In this document: positions 1-8,360 of the stretch, one piece after another | Layout: every line of letters begins with the position of its first letter | Numbering within the stretch: the first letter of the stretch is position 1 | Source of the DNA: Limnohabitans sp. MMS-10A-178 | Lineage (GTDB): Bacteria > Pseudomonadota > Gammaproteobacteria > Burkholderiales > Burkholderiaceae_C | Assembly (NCBI RefSeq): GCF_003063375.1 | Contig: NZ_NERY01000002.1 | Location: forward strand, 124,001-188,000 | Length of the DNA stretch: 64,000 nucleotides | Reading direction: 5' to 3' | The notes under the pieces: model-generated | Database searches by the model: none | Seen by the model: the letters and a program-made list of their open reading frames with translations, nothing else | Told to the model about the DNA's origin: nothing | Made by a program: the position numbers and the translations under genes

Positions 1-815
1 AACTGTTGCCGTGTCTTGCTGGCTAAAAAGCTGGCAATGGCCACGTGAGTTGATTTGGCAAACAAAGACTTGGGGTCTGACACCTTAATGCCTGCGGCAT
101 CACACAATGACTTGGCAAAGTGCGGCTCAAGGGCCGCCACAGCCACGCGGCCGTTTTTGCAAGCATAAATTTGGTAGCCTGCGTGTGCACCACCCACAGC
201 GCCCTTGGGCAAAGTCATGCCCCATTGTCTTGGTAAGGCCAGCCACGCAGCAGCATCACTGAGGGCCACTTCATGAAAGCTGCCCTTGCCAGAGCTGCGT
301 TGAATTAGAGTGGCCTTTAAAACAGCTTCACTGGCCATCATGGCACCGCCCATATCTGCAAACAGGCTGGTAGGTAAATTCATGCCAGGTACCAAATCAA
401 CTTCTGCTTGATACGTTAAGTCGTGACCTGGAATTTCTGCCAGTGACCCTGGCGCGCCCACTACGCTCACGCAGCTGAGTTGTGGGAACTGAAGGTGCAG
501 GGTCTTCCAGCTCAAGCCCAATTTGTTCAAGGCAGAGGGTCTGAACGATGTGAGTAAAACATCCGTTTTTTCGAGTAGCCGATGAAGGGCCTTTTGGCCT
601 TTCAGATCTTTCAAATCACATGAAATTTGTTTCACGCCCTTGTGGAGGGTTTCGTAACCCTCGGGCGTGTAGTGAGCCATGGGATCGCCTTGTGGCGGAT
701 TGACCTTGGTGCAGGTGGCGCCCATTTGTGCCAAACGCATGATTGCAGCAGGGCCGGGTAAATTCAGTGCCAAGCTGACAACGCGCACGCCGCGCAAAGT
801 GGAGTCATTGGACAT
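1..815 (-). CDS. CaiB/BaiF-family CoA transferase, 3' part outside window
   Basis: The reverse strand reads open from an ATG at 815 to the window edge, giving 271 residues of an incomplete protein. It looks like a class III CoA transferase or alpha-methylacyl-CoA racemase: an N-terminal Rossmann-like segment, a DLKDLKG stretch around residue 67, a GHDLTYQA motif at about 130-137 and an LFADMGG motif whose Asp154 fits the family's catalytic aspartate. The enzymes move CoA between acyl-CoA and a carboxylic acid, or epimerise 2-methylacyl-CoA. The spacing between the His131 region and Asp154 is shorter than I expect for true racemases, so the subfamily is open. It lies just downstream of the ABC importer genes on the same strand, which suggests activation or processing of an imported acid. 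Confidence 0.85.
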   Translation of the reverse strand, partial: MSNDSTLRGVRVVSLALNLPGPAAIMRLAQMGATCTKVNPPQGDPMAHYTPEGYETLHKGVKQISCDLKDLKGQKALHRLLEKTDVLLTSFRPSALNKLGLSWKTLHLQFPQLSCVSVVGAPGSLAEIPGHDLTYQAEVDLVPGMNLPTSLFADMGGAMMASEAVLKATLIQRSSGKGSFHEVALSDAAAWLALPRQWGMTLPKGAVGGAHAGYQIYACKNGRVAVAALEPHFAKSLCDAAGIKVSDPKSLFAKSTHVAIASFLASKTRQQ

Positions 816-842
816 AAGGGCGTTGAATGTCAAAGCGATGGT

Positions 843-1556
843 TTAAACACCCAGATGCTGGGCCATGATTTCTGGCTGAGATTGAAGCAAGTCGGAAGAG
901 CCTTCAAAGACCACTTCACCTTTGACCAAAATCACATTGCGATCGGTAATTTTTGTCACATGCTTCCAGTTCTTGTCGACAATGACGCTGCTGATGCCGC
1001 TTTCTTTGATGACGCTGCAGATCCGCCAAATTTCTCGGGCAATGAGTGGCGCCAAACCTTCGGTGGCTTCATCCAAAATCAACACATCCGGGTTGGTCAT
1101 CAGGGCGCGGCCAATGGTTAGCATTTGTTGCTCACCCCCCGACAGTTGTTGGCCGCCATGACCCAAGCGCTCTTTCAAGCGCGGAAAAGTATCGAGCACT
1201 CTGTCGTAGGTCCAATCGTTTTGGCCCTGGGTGCCTGGGCGTGCAGCCATCTTGAGGTTTTCAACCACACTCAAATTGGCAAAAATACCGCGGCCTTCTG
1301 GCACATAGGCGATGCCTTGTTGTGCTACTTCAAAGATGGCACGATTGTTCATGCGCTGACCTTTGATGTGCACTTCGCCAGATCTGGGTGTCACGATGCC
1401 CATGATGGATTTAAGCAATGTACTTTTGCCCATACCATTGCGACCCATGAGGCCGATGGTTTCACCACGCTTCACATCAAAATTGACATTGCGAAGAATG
1501 TGACTGGCCCCGTAAAAGCTGTTGAGGTCCTTCACTTGAATCAATGTGTCACTCAT
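843..1556 (-). CDS. livF: ABC importer ATPase, LivF type (HAAT family)
   Basis: This is one of two cytoplasmic ATPases of a branched-chain amino-acid/amide-type importer. Walker A reads GRNGMGKS, the signature LSGGEQQML, and Walker B VLILDEATEGLAP, the usual LivF form. The frame extends five codons further upstream, but I start at the ATG at 1556: it gives the typical MSDTLIQVKDLNSFYG beginning and has a GAGG ribosome site eight bases upstream inside the end of livG. That start lies one base past the livG stop, which implies translational coupling. At 237 residues the length is normal. The substrate cannot be told from the ATPase; amino acids, amides, urea and aromatic acids are all known for this family. 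Confidence 0.93.
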   Translation of the reverse strand: MSDTLIQVKDLNSFYGASHILRNVNFDVKRGETIGLMGRNGMGKSTLLKSIMGIVTPRSGEVHIKGQRMNNRAIFEVAQQGIAYVPEGRGIFANLSVVENLKMAARPGTQGQNDWTYDRVLDTFPRLKERLGHGGQQLSGGEQQMLTIGRALMTNPDVLILDEATEGLAPLIAREIWRICSVIKESGISSVIVDKNWKHVTKITDRNVILVKGEVVFEGSSDLLQSQPEIMAQHLGV

Positions 1557-1557
1557 C

Positions 1558-2337
1558 TCAATGATCCTCACCCAAGTAGGCTGCTTGAACGCTTGCGTCG
1601 GCTCTCACTGCTGCAGGCAGACCGCTTGCAATCACTTGACCGTTGAACATCACGGTAAGCTGATCGGCCAAAGCAAACACCGCATCCATGTCATGCTCGA
1701 CCAGCATCATGGCGTGTGAAACTTTTAAGCGCAGCAGCAACTGCACCATGCTTTCGGCCTCTGCCTGGCCCATGCCCGCCAAGGGTTCGTCTAGCAGCAG
1801 CACCTGTGGCTCGGTGGCCAAGGTCATGGCTATTTCAAGCTGGCGTTGCTCGCCATGGCTGGCAGCACCTGCCATGGCATGACGTCGATTTTCCAAACCG
1901 GCCAATTCAATGGCGCGCTCTGCACGAGCATTCACATCGTTCATGAGACCTGCTTGCGTGAGCCAAGCCATTGGGTTGAAGGGGCCTGGTTGGCTGCGCG
2001 ATTGGGCAGACAAGCGGACGTTGTCCCACACGCTGAAGCTTCTAAAGATGTTGGTCTTTTGATAACTTCTACCCAGTCCGTTTCGAGAAATTTTTTCGGG
2101 TGTCCAGCCGGTAATGTCTTGGCCATTCAAAGAGACATGACCCGAGGTGGGCGGCAAATCTCCGGAGAGCAAATTGGCCAGTGTTGATTTGCCTGCGCCA
2201 TTGGGGCCAATGACCGCATGAATTTGGCCTTTGCACAAATCGACAGAAACTTCACTGACAGCCGTGAGCCCACCAAAGTTTTTAGTGATTTTGTTGGCAC
2301 GCAACAGTACTTGTGATGAAGATGCGGCTTTAGTCAT
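1558..2337 (-). CDS. livG: ABC importer ATPase, LivG type (HAAT family)
   Basis: This is the second ATPase of the importer, 259 residues. Walker A is GPNGAGKST near residue 43, the signature region is the variant SHGEQRQLEIA, and Walker B is VLLLDEPLAGM followed by a switch histidine in VEHDMDAVF. The short C-terminal tail matches LivG. The gene overlaps the end of the livM-type permease by eight bases and is followed at once by livF, so the three are surely one transcript. It energises the LivH/LivM channel at the inner membrane. The family assignment is secure; the transported compound is not. Confidence 0.94.
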   Translation of the reverse strand: MTKAASSSQVLLRANKITKNFGGLTAVSEVSVDLCKGQIHAVIGPNGAGKSTLANLLSGDLPPTSGHVSLNGQDITGWTPEKISRNGLGRSYQKTNIFRSFSVWDNVRLSAQSRSQPGPFNPMAWLTQAGLMNDVNARAERAIELAGLENRRHAMAGAASHGEQRQLEIAMTLATEPQVLLLDEPLAGMGQAEAESMVQLLLRLKVSHAMMLVEHDMDAVFALADQLTVMFNGQVIASGLPAAVRADASVQAAYLGEDH

Positions 2338-3328
2338 GGCCCTTCTCCTTGCCTGTAAGCAACTTGGCCAATAAGCCCAAAATACCGCGAGGCGCCAGTA
2401 TCACGAGTGCCACGATGAAAAGACCCATCCAAAGTTGCCAATGTTTGCCCAAATTGAAGGCGCCGATCGAAGGCAAGTCTTTGAATACGTGCAGTAAATA
2501 TTCGAACGAGAAAGCCCCGATGATGGCGCCAGCAAAGTTGCCCATGCCGCCCAAAATTACCATCATGATGACGTGAGCACTCATGTGGAAACCCATGAGT
2601 TCTGGGTTTACATAGCCCGATTGCGCACCCCACAAAAAGCCAGCCAAACCCGCTAGCGCGCCTGCCAAGGTGAAGGCCGCGAGTTTGTGGCTGAAGGTGC
2701 TATATCCCAAAGCACGCATCCGATGCTCGTTCACTCTGATGCCAGCTAAAGCCCTTCCAAATGGGCTCCATAGCAAACGTCTTAAAAATACGTAAACCAA
2801 CACCATGAGGGCCAAGGTGAAGAAGTAAAAAACTTTTTTGTTTTCTAAATCAAACAATACTGCTTCGGGTTTGAAGTTGATGTAGATGCCGTCTGAACCG
2901 CCCAATGCCTTGTTGTCAAAGAAAACATAGAACACCATTTGGGCAAATGCCATGGTTACCATGATGAAATAAATGCCATGGGTTCGAACTACCAAGAAAC
3001 CAATGATGAGGGCCAAAAAAGCAGACATGCCTACAGCCGCTGGCAATGTCCACCACAAAGAAACCGGTTCGCCTGGCGGTGTTAAAAATGCCAATGCATA
3101 ACCCGCCACACCAAAGTAAGCGGCATGACCCAAAGAGACCAAGCCCGTCACACCTTGCAGCAAATCAAGACTCATGGCAAAGATGGCCAAGATCATCATG
3201 CGCGTGACCATTTGCAAGTAGTAGTCGGTACCTACAAAAGGAAATGCAGCCAATGCAAGGAGTGCCGTTCCTAGCAAAATTTTCAAACTGCGCGGCAGCG
3301 TTTCAAGTGGGGCATGTGCGTCGCTCAT
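2330..3328 (-). CDS. livM: ABC importer permease, LivM type
   Basis: This is a 332-residue hydrophobic protein with about eight to ten predicted membrane spans. It carries the LivM hallmark near the N-terminus (SLDLLQGVTGLVSLGHAAYFG) and the second conserved stretch GGMGNFAGAIIGA. It forms the inner-membrane channel together with the LivH-type permease ten bases upstream. The C-terminus ends in a charged tail (LTGKEKGHD) expected in the cytoplasm. The ATG at 3328 is directly preceded by the livH stop region, consistent with one operon. Confidence 0.93.
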   Translation of the reverse strand: MSDAHAPLETLPRSLKILLGTALLALAAFPFVGTDYYLQMVTRMMILAIFAMSLDLLQGVTGLVSLGHAAYFGVAGYALAFLTPPGEPVSLWWTLPAAVGMSAFLALIIGFLVVRTHGIYFIMVTMAFAQMVFYVFFDNKALGGSDGIYINFKPEAVLFDLENKKVFYFFTLALMVLVYVFLRRLLWSPFGRALAGIRVNEHRMRALGYSTFSHKLAAFTLAGALAGLAGFLWGAQSGYVNPELMGFHMSAHVIMMVILGGMGNFAGAIIGAFSFEYLLHVFKDLPSIGAFNLGKHWQLWMGLFIVALVILAPRGILGLLAKLLTGKEKGHD

Positions 3329-3338
3329 TTATTGCCCC

Positions 3339-4202
3339 TCAGTTCTTGAACAAGCCTTCAGGCTTGTAAAGTAAAACAATGGCCATCAACACATAAACCA
3401 GCATGCCTGCCAATTGGGGCAACAACACTTTGCCAAAGGTGTCGACCAAGCCCACCAGGATGGCTGCAATGAGCGCGCCTTTGACCGAGCCAATGCCGCC
3501 AATGACCACCACCACAAAACACATGATGAGCACCTGTGAGCCCATGTTGGGATAGACACTGGAGACGGGTGCCGCCACCATGCCTGCAATGGTGGCCAAG
3601 CCTACGCCCATGGCAAATACCAATGCGTGAATGAGTTTGATGTTGACACCCAAGGCCTCAGTCATTTCATGATTGAAAGCGCCTGCGCGAATTTTCATGC
3701 CCAAGCGGGTTTTGGAGATGAGCAAATAAAGACCCAAAGCCAAGAGCAAGCACACCCCCGACATGAACAAGCGATAAACGGGGTAAGAGAGAGTTTCTGT
3801 GAGGGGAATAGAGGCACTCAATGCCGCTGGAATGGTAACGCCCTGCACATCGTCACCCCACAAAATGGAGCGTGTTTCTTCAAAGATATAGATCAGACCA
3901 AACGTGAGTAGCACTTGATCGAGGTGATCGCGTTTGTAAAAATGCCTGAACAACAACCATTCGAGCAGCAAGCCAAACAAGACTGAGAGCACCGTGCCCA
4001 AAATGATGGCGAGTGTGAAGCTGTTTGTGAGTGCAGCCAAAGACCAAGCCAAGTAGGCCCCCAGCATGTAAAAACTACCGTGCGCCAAATTGACCACGCC
4101 CATGATGCCAAAAATCAAGGTGAGGCCAGCAGCCAACATGAAAAGCAACAAGCCATACTGAACACTGTTCAGAAGCTGGATTAGGAAGTTGACGAAATCC
4201 AT
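3339..4202 (-). CDS. livH: ABC importer permease, LivH type
   Basis: This is a 287-residue integral membrane protein with the LivH signatures GIMGVVNLAHGSFYMLGAY near residues 32-50 and VVVIGGIGSVKGALIAA near 235-250. It pairs with the LivM-type permease. It is the first of four genes that follow the binding-protein gene after a hairpin with a T-run, so its expression may be lower than that of the binding protein. Length and topology are normal. Confidence 0.93.
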   Translation of the reverse strand: MDFVNFLIQLLNSVQYGLLLFMLAAGLTLIFGIMGVVNLAHGSFYMLGAYLAWSLAALTNSFTLAIILGTVLSVLFGLLLEWLLFRHFYKRDHLDQVLLTFGLIYIFEETRSILWGDDVQGVTIPAALSASIPLTETLSYPVYRLFMSGVCLLLALGLYLLISKTRLGMKIRAGAFNHEMTEALGVNIKLIHALVFAMGVGLATIAGMVAAPVSSVYPNMGSQVLIMCFVVVVIGGIGSVKGALIAAILVGLVDTFGKVLLPQLAGMLVYVLMAIVLLYKPEGLFKN

Positions 4203-4253
4203 AGATTAAAGAATAAAAACCAATTCGCTCGCCTGTTGCAAACTTGTAGGCAG

Positions 4254-4280
4254 AAAAAAAGCGGCGGAAAAATCCGCCGC
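4254..4280 (-). terminator. Intrinsic terminator or attenuator between binding-protein and permease genes
   Basis: On the minus strand a perfect 8-bp stem (GCGGCGGA / TCCGCCGC) with a four-base loop is followed by seven T residues. It sits 20 bp past the stop of the substrate-binding protein gene and about 50 bp before livH. Partial termination here would give more binding protein than permease, a common arrangement in ABC importer operons; that use is inferred. Confidence 0.85.
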
Positions 4281-4299
4281 TTTGGCAGGAGGTGGGTGC

Positions 4300-5496
4300 T
4301 TAGCCCATTTTGCAGCCAGTGCCTGGGTCGGCCAAGGCTTTGGCAGCCACACCAATGACTTTGTTTTCACCGTTTTCTACTACGCGCAAGTACATGTCTT
4401 GGATAGGGTTGTGGGTTTTGCTCATGGTCCACTTGCCACGTGGGCTGTCAATCACAGCACCTTGCATGGCTTTGTACAAATCGGGTTTCTTGGACAAATC
4501 ACCCTTGACGGCATTGGCGCCTTGAATTAACAGCAAGCCAGTGTCGTACCCTTGAACAGCATAAACATCGGGTTGCATTTTGAATGTCTTGGCGTATTCC
4601 AAACGGAATTTTTTGTTGCGCGGTGTGTCAAGTGAATCGCTGTAATGCAGTGTGGTCATGACGCCATCAGCGGCTGGGCCGGCAGCTTGCAAAACACCTT
4701 CAGTGAGGAAGCCAGAACCGTAGAGAGCAATTTTGCCTTTGAGGCCGGCTGCAGCAAAGTCTTTCATGAACTTGGCACCTGAAGGACCCGCAAAGAAGCA
4801 GGCTACTGCATCGGGCTTGAGCGCTGCAATTTCGGTAAGCAGTGCTTGGAATTCAACGTTAGGGAAGGGCAGGCCCAGTTCTTTGATGATGGTGCCGCCA
4901 GCCTTGGTGTAGCTTTCTTTGAAACCCTCAAAGGCTTCGTCGCCAGCTGCATATTTCCAAGTAATCCAAACCGCTTTTTTGTGGCCTTTATTGACCATGG
5001 TTTGACCCAAGGCCAATGTAGGTTGGCTATTGGAGAAGCTGGTGCGGAAAACATTGGGTGCGCAGAGGGAGCGTGTGGCTGCATGTACGCCTGCATTGGG
5101 AATGAGAGACAACACGCCTGAGTCGCGGGCCACTCTTTGAATGCCCATTTGAACACCTGAGTGTACGGTCCCAATGAGGACATCTACTTTGTCACGTTGA
5201 ACCAGTTTGTTGGCATTTTCAATGCCTTTAGATGGATCTGATTCATCGTCAACTTTGAACCATTCAATTTCGCGGCCGCCCAGCTTGCCGCCTTGTTCGT
5301 TGATGGCCATGCGCACACCATTTTCAATGGCGACACCCAAGGGCGCAAAAGCACCTGAGTAGGGCAACATGAGGCCAACGCGAATTTTGCCCGTTTGTGC
5401 TTGTGACTGTGCGGGTATCAACAGAGTGGAACTGGCAGCACCTACCAGTGCAGCACTGCTTGTTAAAACCTTGCGCCGTGAAGTTGAAGTGGTCAT
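4300..5496 (-). CDS. ABC importer substrate-binding protein, Tat-type signal
   Basis: This is a periplasmic Leu/Ile/Val-type type-1 binding protein (Peripla_BP_6 family). The chosen ATG at 5496 gives 398 residues and has a strong AAGGAG site seven bases upstream; the open frame extends 13 codons further without a better start. The N-terminus TSRRKVLTSSAALVG, followed by a hydrophobic stretch and AQSQAQ, fits a twin-arginine signal peptide with signal peptidase I cleavage near residue 35. The mature part begins KIRVGLMLPYSGAFAPLG, the standard opening of this family. The ligand is unknown; neighbouring CoA-transfer and beta-oxidation genes make an organic acid as plausible as an amino acid. 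Confidence 0.92.
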   Translation of the reverse strand: MTTSTSRRKVLTSSAALVGAASSTLLIPAQSQAQTGKIRVGLMLPYSGAFAPLGVAIENGVRMAINEQGGKLGGREIEWFKVDDESDPSKGIENANKLVQRDKVDVLIGTVHSGVQMGIQRVARDSGVLSLIPNAGVHAATRSLCAPNVFRTSFSNSQPTLALGQTMVNKGHKKAVWITWKYAAGDEAFEGFKESYTKAGGTIIKELGLPFPNVEFQALLTEIAALKPDAVACFFAGPSGAKFMKDFAAAGLKGKIALYGSGFLTEGVLQAAGPAADGVMTTLHYSDSLDTPRNKKFRLEYAKTFKMQPDVYAVQGYDTGLLLIQGANAVKGDLSKKPDLYKAMQGAVIDSPRGKWTMSKTHNPIQDMYLRVVENGENKVIGVAAKALADPGTGCKMG

Positions 5497-5609
5497 GAGT
5501 AATCTCCTTGTGAGATGCATTATGTTGCATATCAATAGGCGAAAAAGCTAGGCAAAACCCTTATTTTGCAAATTTAAGTGAAATGTTGCAGAAAAGTCCA
5601 CTTTTTAAG

Positions 5610-5686
5610 TGGCCTGCCCGGAGGGACTCGAACCCCCGACCTACGGCTTAGAAGGCCGTTGCTCTATCCAGTTGAGCTACGGGCAG
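5610..5686 (-). tRNA. tRNA-Arg (anticodon TCT), CCA encoded
   Basis: The minus strand folds as a full cloverleaf. The acceptor CTGCCCG pairs with CGGGCAG over seven base pairs, the D arm is GCTC/GAGC, the anticodon stem ACGGC/GCCGT carries loop CTTCTAA with anticodon TCT, and the T arm has loop TTCGAGT. Discriminator G and CCA are encoded. A small hairpin (CCACTT AAA AAGTGG) begins with the CCA and may take part in 3' end formation. Confidence 0.97.
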
Positions 5687-5688
5687 AT

Positions 5689-5722
5689 AAAAAAGGCCCT
5701 AGAACCAAAACGGCAGGGCCTT
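5689..5722 (-). terminator. Hairpin with T-run between the two tRNA genes
   Basis: On the minus strand AAGGCCCT and AGGGCCTT form an 8-bp perfect stem around a 14-base loop, then TTTTAT follows. It sits after tRNA-Pro and before tRNA-Arg. It may be an intrinsic terminator for tRNA-Pro or a processing element in a joint precursor. Confidence 0.6.
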
Positions 5723-5731
5723 CGAGAAAAA

Positions 5732-5808
<77 letters not shown>

Positions 5809-5859
5809 ACAAGCCTCATATTCTAATGCGGGATAGGGCTAATTCTTGAAAATTGCTTA

Positions 5860-5892
5860 AAAAGTTCTGCAAAAGTTCAGCAAAAGTTCAGA
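5860..5892. repeat. Three tandem copies of an 11-bp unit
   Basis: The unit AAAAGTTCWGM is repeated three times without gaps (AAAAGTTCTGC, AAAAGTTCAGC, AAAAGTTCAGA). It lies between tRNA-Pro and the stop of the acyl-CoA dehydrogenase gene. The function is unknown; it may be slippage-derived. Confidence 0.8.
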
Positions 5893-5893
5893 C

Positions 5894-7153
5894 TCAGCTA
5901 CCTCGTGTGATGGGCATTTCAACTTCGCCAGGCATGAGCAGATGCTTTGCCAATTCGAGTTTTGCCAAGGAATTGCGGTGAACTTCATCGGGCCCGTCGG
6001 CCAATCGCAAAGTGCGCTGGTGTGCGTAGGCGAAGGCCAATGGGAAGTCTTGCGATACACCGCCGCCGCCATGGGCTTGAATGGCCCAGTCAATGATTTG
6101 GCAAGCCATTTGAGGCGCCACAATTTTGATCATTGCAATTTCTGCTTTGGCCACTTTGTTGCCCACGGTGTCCATCATGTATGCGGCTTTGAGCGTGAGC
6201 AAGCGGGCTTGTTCAATCATGCAGCGTGATTCTGCAATGCGTTCTTGCCACACGGTTTGACGCGCCACTTCGCGGCCAAAGGCCACACGTGTATTGAGGC
6301 GTTTGCACATGAGTTCGAGAGCGCGCTCTGCCACCCCAATGGTGCGCATGCAATGGTGAATGCGTCCTGGGCCTAAGCGGCCTTGTGCAATTTCAAAACC
6401 ACGACCTTCTCCCAAAAGCATATTGCTTGCAGGCACGCGCACATTCTTCAACACCACTTCCATGTGCCCGTGTGGTGCATCGTCATAACCAAATACAGAC
6501 AAAGCCCGAACCACTTTGATGCCAGGTGTATTGGACGGCACAATGATCATGGACTGTTGCTCATGGCGACCAGCATCTGGATTGGTCTTTCCCATCACGA
6601 TGTAAACCGCGCAGCGTGGATCGCCGGCACCAGAAGACCACCACTTGCGGCCGTTGATGACGTAGTCGTTGCCATCGCGTTCAATTTGGCATTGGATGTT
6701 GGTGGCATCGGAGGAGGCTACGTCGGGCTCAGTCATTAAAAATGCGGAACGAATTTCGCCTCTGAGCAAAGGCTCAAGCCATTGGTCTTTGAGTTCTTCA
6801 CTGGCATACCGCTCAAAGGTTTCCATGTTGCCTGTGTCGGGCGCTGAGCAATTGAAAATTTCAGCCGCAAAAGGAACGCGCCCCATGATTTCGCACAAGG
6901 GTGCATATTCCAAATTGGACAAGCCTTGGGGTGCACGGGGCGACTTAGGCAGAAATAAATTCCAAAGGCCTGCAGCCCTTGCTTTTGGCTTGAGTTCTTC
7001 CACAATTTTGGTAGGAATCCAAGCGTTGCCTTTGGCGCGGTTGTCTGCAATTTCTTGAAAGAAGCGAGCCTCGTTGGGGTAAATGTGTTCGTCCATGAAG
7101 TCCAGCAAGCGTGCTTGCATTGCTTTGACTTTGTCTGAGTATTCGAATTGCAT
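5894..7153 (-). CDS. Acyl-CoA dehydrogenase, ACAD10/11 (LvaC-like) type
   Basis: This 419-residue FAD flavoprotein has an N-terminal helical domain, a beta domain with [16 protein letters not shown], which fits the flavin-binding region, and a C-terminal helical domain with [15 protein letters not shown]. At the position of the usual catalytic Glu (YEGT in MCAD-type enzymes) it reads ADGPDE, with Asp386 in place of Glu. That LADGPDEVH motif is, as I recall, typical of the ACAD10/ACAD11 and LvaC group. The neighbouring upstream gene on the same strand encodes an APH-fold kinase, the partner seen fused in ACAD10/11 and adjacent in lva operons. It may therefore act on phosphorylated 4-hydroxyacyl-CoA rather than do simple alpha,beta-dehydrogenation. 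Family membership is sure; the substrate is inferred. Confidence 0.9.
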   Translation of the reverse strand: MQFEYSDKVKAMQARLLDFMDEHIYPNEARFFQEIADNRAKGNAWIPTKIVEELKPKARAAGLWNLFLPKSPRAPQGLSNLEYAPLCEIMGRVPFAAEIFNCSAPDTGNMETFERYASEELKDQWLEPLLRGEIRSAFLMTEPDVASSDATNIQCQIERDGNDYVINGRKWWSSGAGDPRCAVYIVMGKTNPDAGRHEQQSMIIVPSNTPGIKVVRALSVFGYDDAPHGHMEVVLKNVRVPASNMLLGEGRGFEIAQGRLGPGRIHHCMRTIGVAERALELMCKRLNTRVAFGREVARQTVWQERIAESRCMIEQARLLTLKAAYMMDTVGNKVAKAEIAMIKIVAPQMACQIIDWAIQAHGGGGVSQDFPLAFAYAHQRTLRLADGPDEVHRNSLAKLELAKHLLMPGEVEMPITRGS

Positions 7154-7222
7154 TGAGGTTCTCCCGTTGGATCTTGAAAATTCTGAAGGGCAGTGAAGGG
7201 CAGGGCAGTGAAGTGTTGGCGG

Positions 7223-8311
7223 TCAGCGAACTTGACTGGCAAAGTGCCACGCCAATTCAGCCATGGGTTTGGCGCCAGCGCCTGATGATTTGGCTTGCTC
7301 GCTAGAAGCGGTTCCGTCTACGACGCGCTTGGCGATGCCTTGCAAAATGGCGGCAATGCGAAACAAGTTGTAGGCCATATAGAAATTCCAATCAAGCGCC
7401 AACTTTTCTGGGGTAGTAAAGCCTGTTCTCTCACAGTAGCGCTTGATGTATTCAGCTTCATCGGGTATGCCCAGCGCATGGTGATCCAAACCACCAATGC
7501 CCCGAAACGAGCCAGGCTTGATATGCCAAGCCATGCAGTGGTAACTAAAGTCAGCCAGCGGATGACCCAAGGTGGAAAGTTCCCAGTCGAGCACGGCCAA
7601 TATTTTGGGCTCGGTAGGGTGAAACATGAGGTTGTCTAAGCGGTAATCGCCATGAACGATGCTGACCAAGCTTTCATCTTTGGCACTGCTGGGAATATTG
7701 GCTGGCAGCCAAGCGATCAAGCTGTCCATCTCTGGGATGACTTGCGTTTGTGAGGCAGCATATTGTTTGCTCCAACGGCCAATTTGCCGCTCGATGTAGC
7801 TTCCTGGTTTGCCGTAGTTGGCCAGACCTTGCTCGGCAAACTTCACGCTGTGAAGTGCAGCAATGACGCGATTCATTTCATCGTAAATTTCGCCGCGTTG
7901 TGTGTTGGTCATGCCAGGCAAGGACTGATCCCACAAGACACGTCCTGCCACAAACTCCATGACATAAAAAGCACGACCGATGATGGCTTCGTCTTCGCAC
8001 AGAACATGCATCTGGGCCACGGGCACAGCCGTACCGGACAAGCCTTTCATGACAGTAAATTCACGTTCAATGGCATGTGCGGAAGGCAACAATTTGGCCA
8101 CAGGGCCAGGCTTGGCCCGCATGACATAGGCGCACTTGGGTGTGATGAGTTTGTAGGTGGGGTTGGATTGGCCTCCTTTGAACATCTCAACGCTGAGCGG
8201 GCCTTCAAAGCCTGTCATGTTGGCAAGCAGCCAACTCTCTAGCGCAGAAACATCAAAGGTGTGTGTACCTGTAACTGGGCGGGTGCCCACGAAATGATCA
8301 AACTGGCTCAT
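7223..8311 (-). CDS. APH-fold phosphotransferase paired with acyl-CoA dehydrogenase (LvaA-like)
   Basis: This is a kinase of the aminoglycoside phosphotransferase fold, 362 residues from the ATG at 8311. The catalytic loop HGDYRLDNLMF gives Asp222 and Asn227, and VLDWELSTLGHPLADF supplies the metal-binding Asp242. These motifs match the kinase domain of ACAD10/11 and LvaA, which phosphorylates the 4-hydroxyl of 4-hydroxyacyl-CoA. The open frame begins at 8380, but that start would overlap the upstream regulator gene; MSQFDHFVGT is the more usual beginning, though its ribosome site is weak. The dehydrogenase gene starts 69 bp downstream. Antibiotic resistance is an unlikely role given the context. 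Confidence 0.85.
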   Translation of the reverse strand: MSQFDHFVGTRPVTGTHTFDVSALESWLLANMTGFEGPLSVEMFKGGQSNPTYKLITPKCAYVMRAKPGPVAKLLPSAHAIEREFTVMKGLSGTAVPVAQMHVLCEDEAIIGRAFYVMEFVAGRVLWDQSLPGMTNTQRGEIYDEMNRVIAALHSVKFAEQGLANYGKPGSYIERQIGRWSKQYAASQTQVIPEMDSLIAWLPANIPSSAKDESLVSIVHGDYRLDNLMFHPTEPKILAVLDWELSTLGHPLADFSYHCMAWHIKPGSFRGIGGLDHHALGIPDEAEYIKRYCERTGFTTPEKLALDWNFYMAYNLFRIAAILQGIAKRVVDGTASSEQAKSSGAGAKPMAELAWHFASQVR

Positions 8312-8360
8312 GTGGATATACCGCCATCTAAGAAAGTAATGAGATTGTGCGCTGAGTGGC

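Noticed and set aside
1125..1646. 173-codon plus-strand frame across livF and livG
   Set aside because: It is antisense to two well-supported ATPase genes, with Cys/His-rich composition and no domain.
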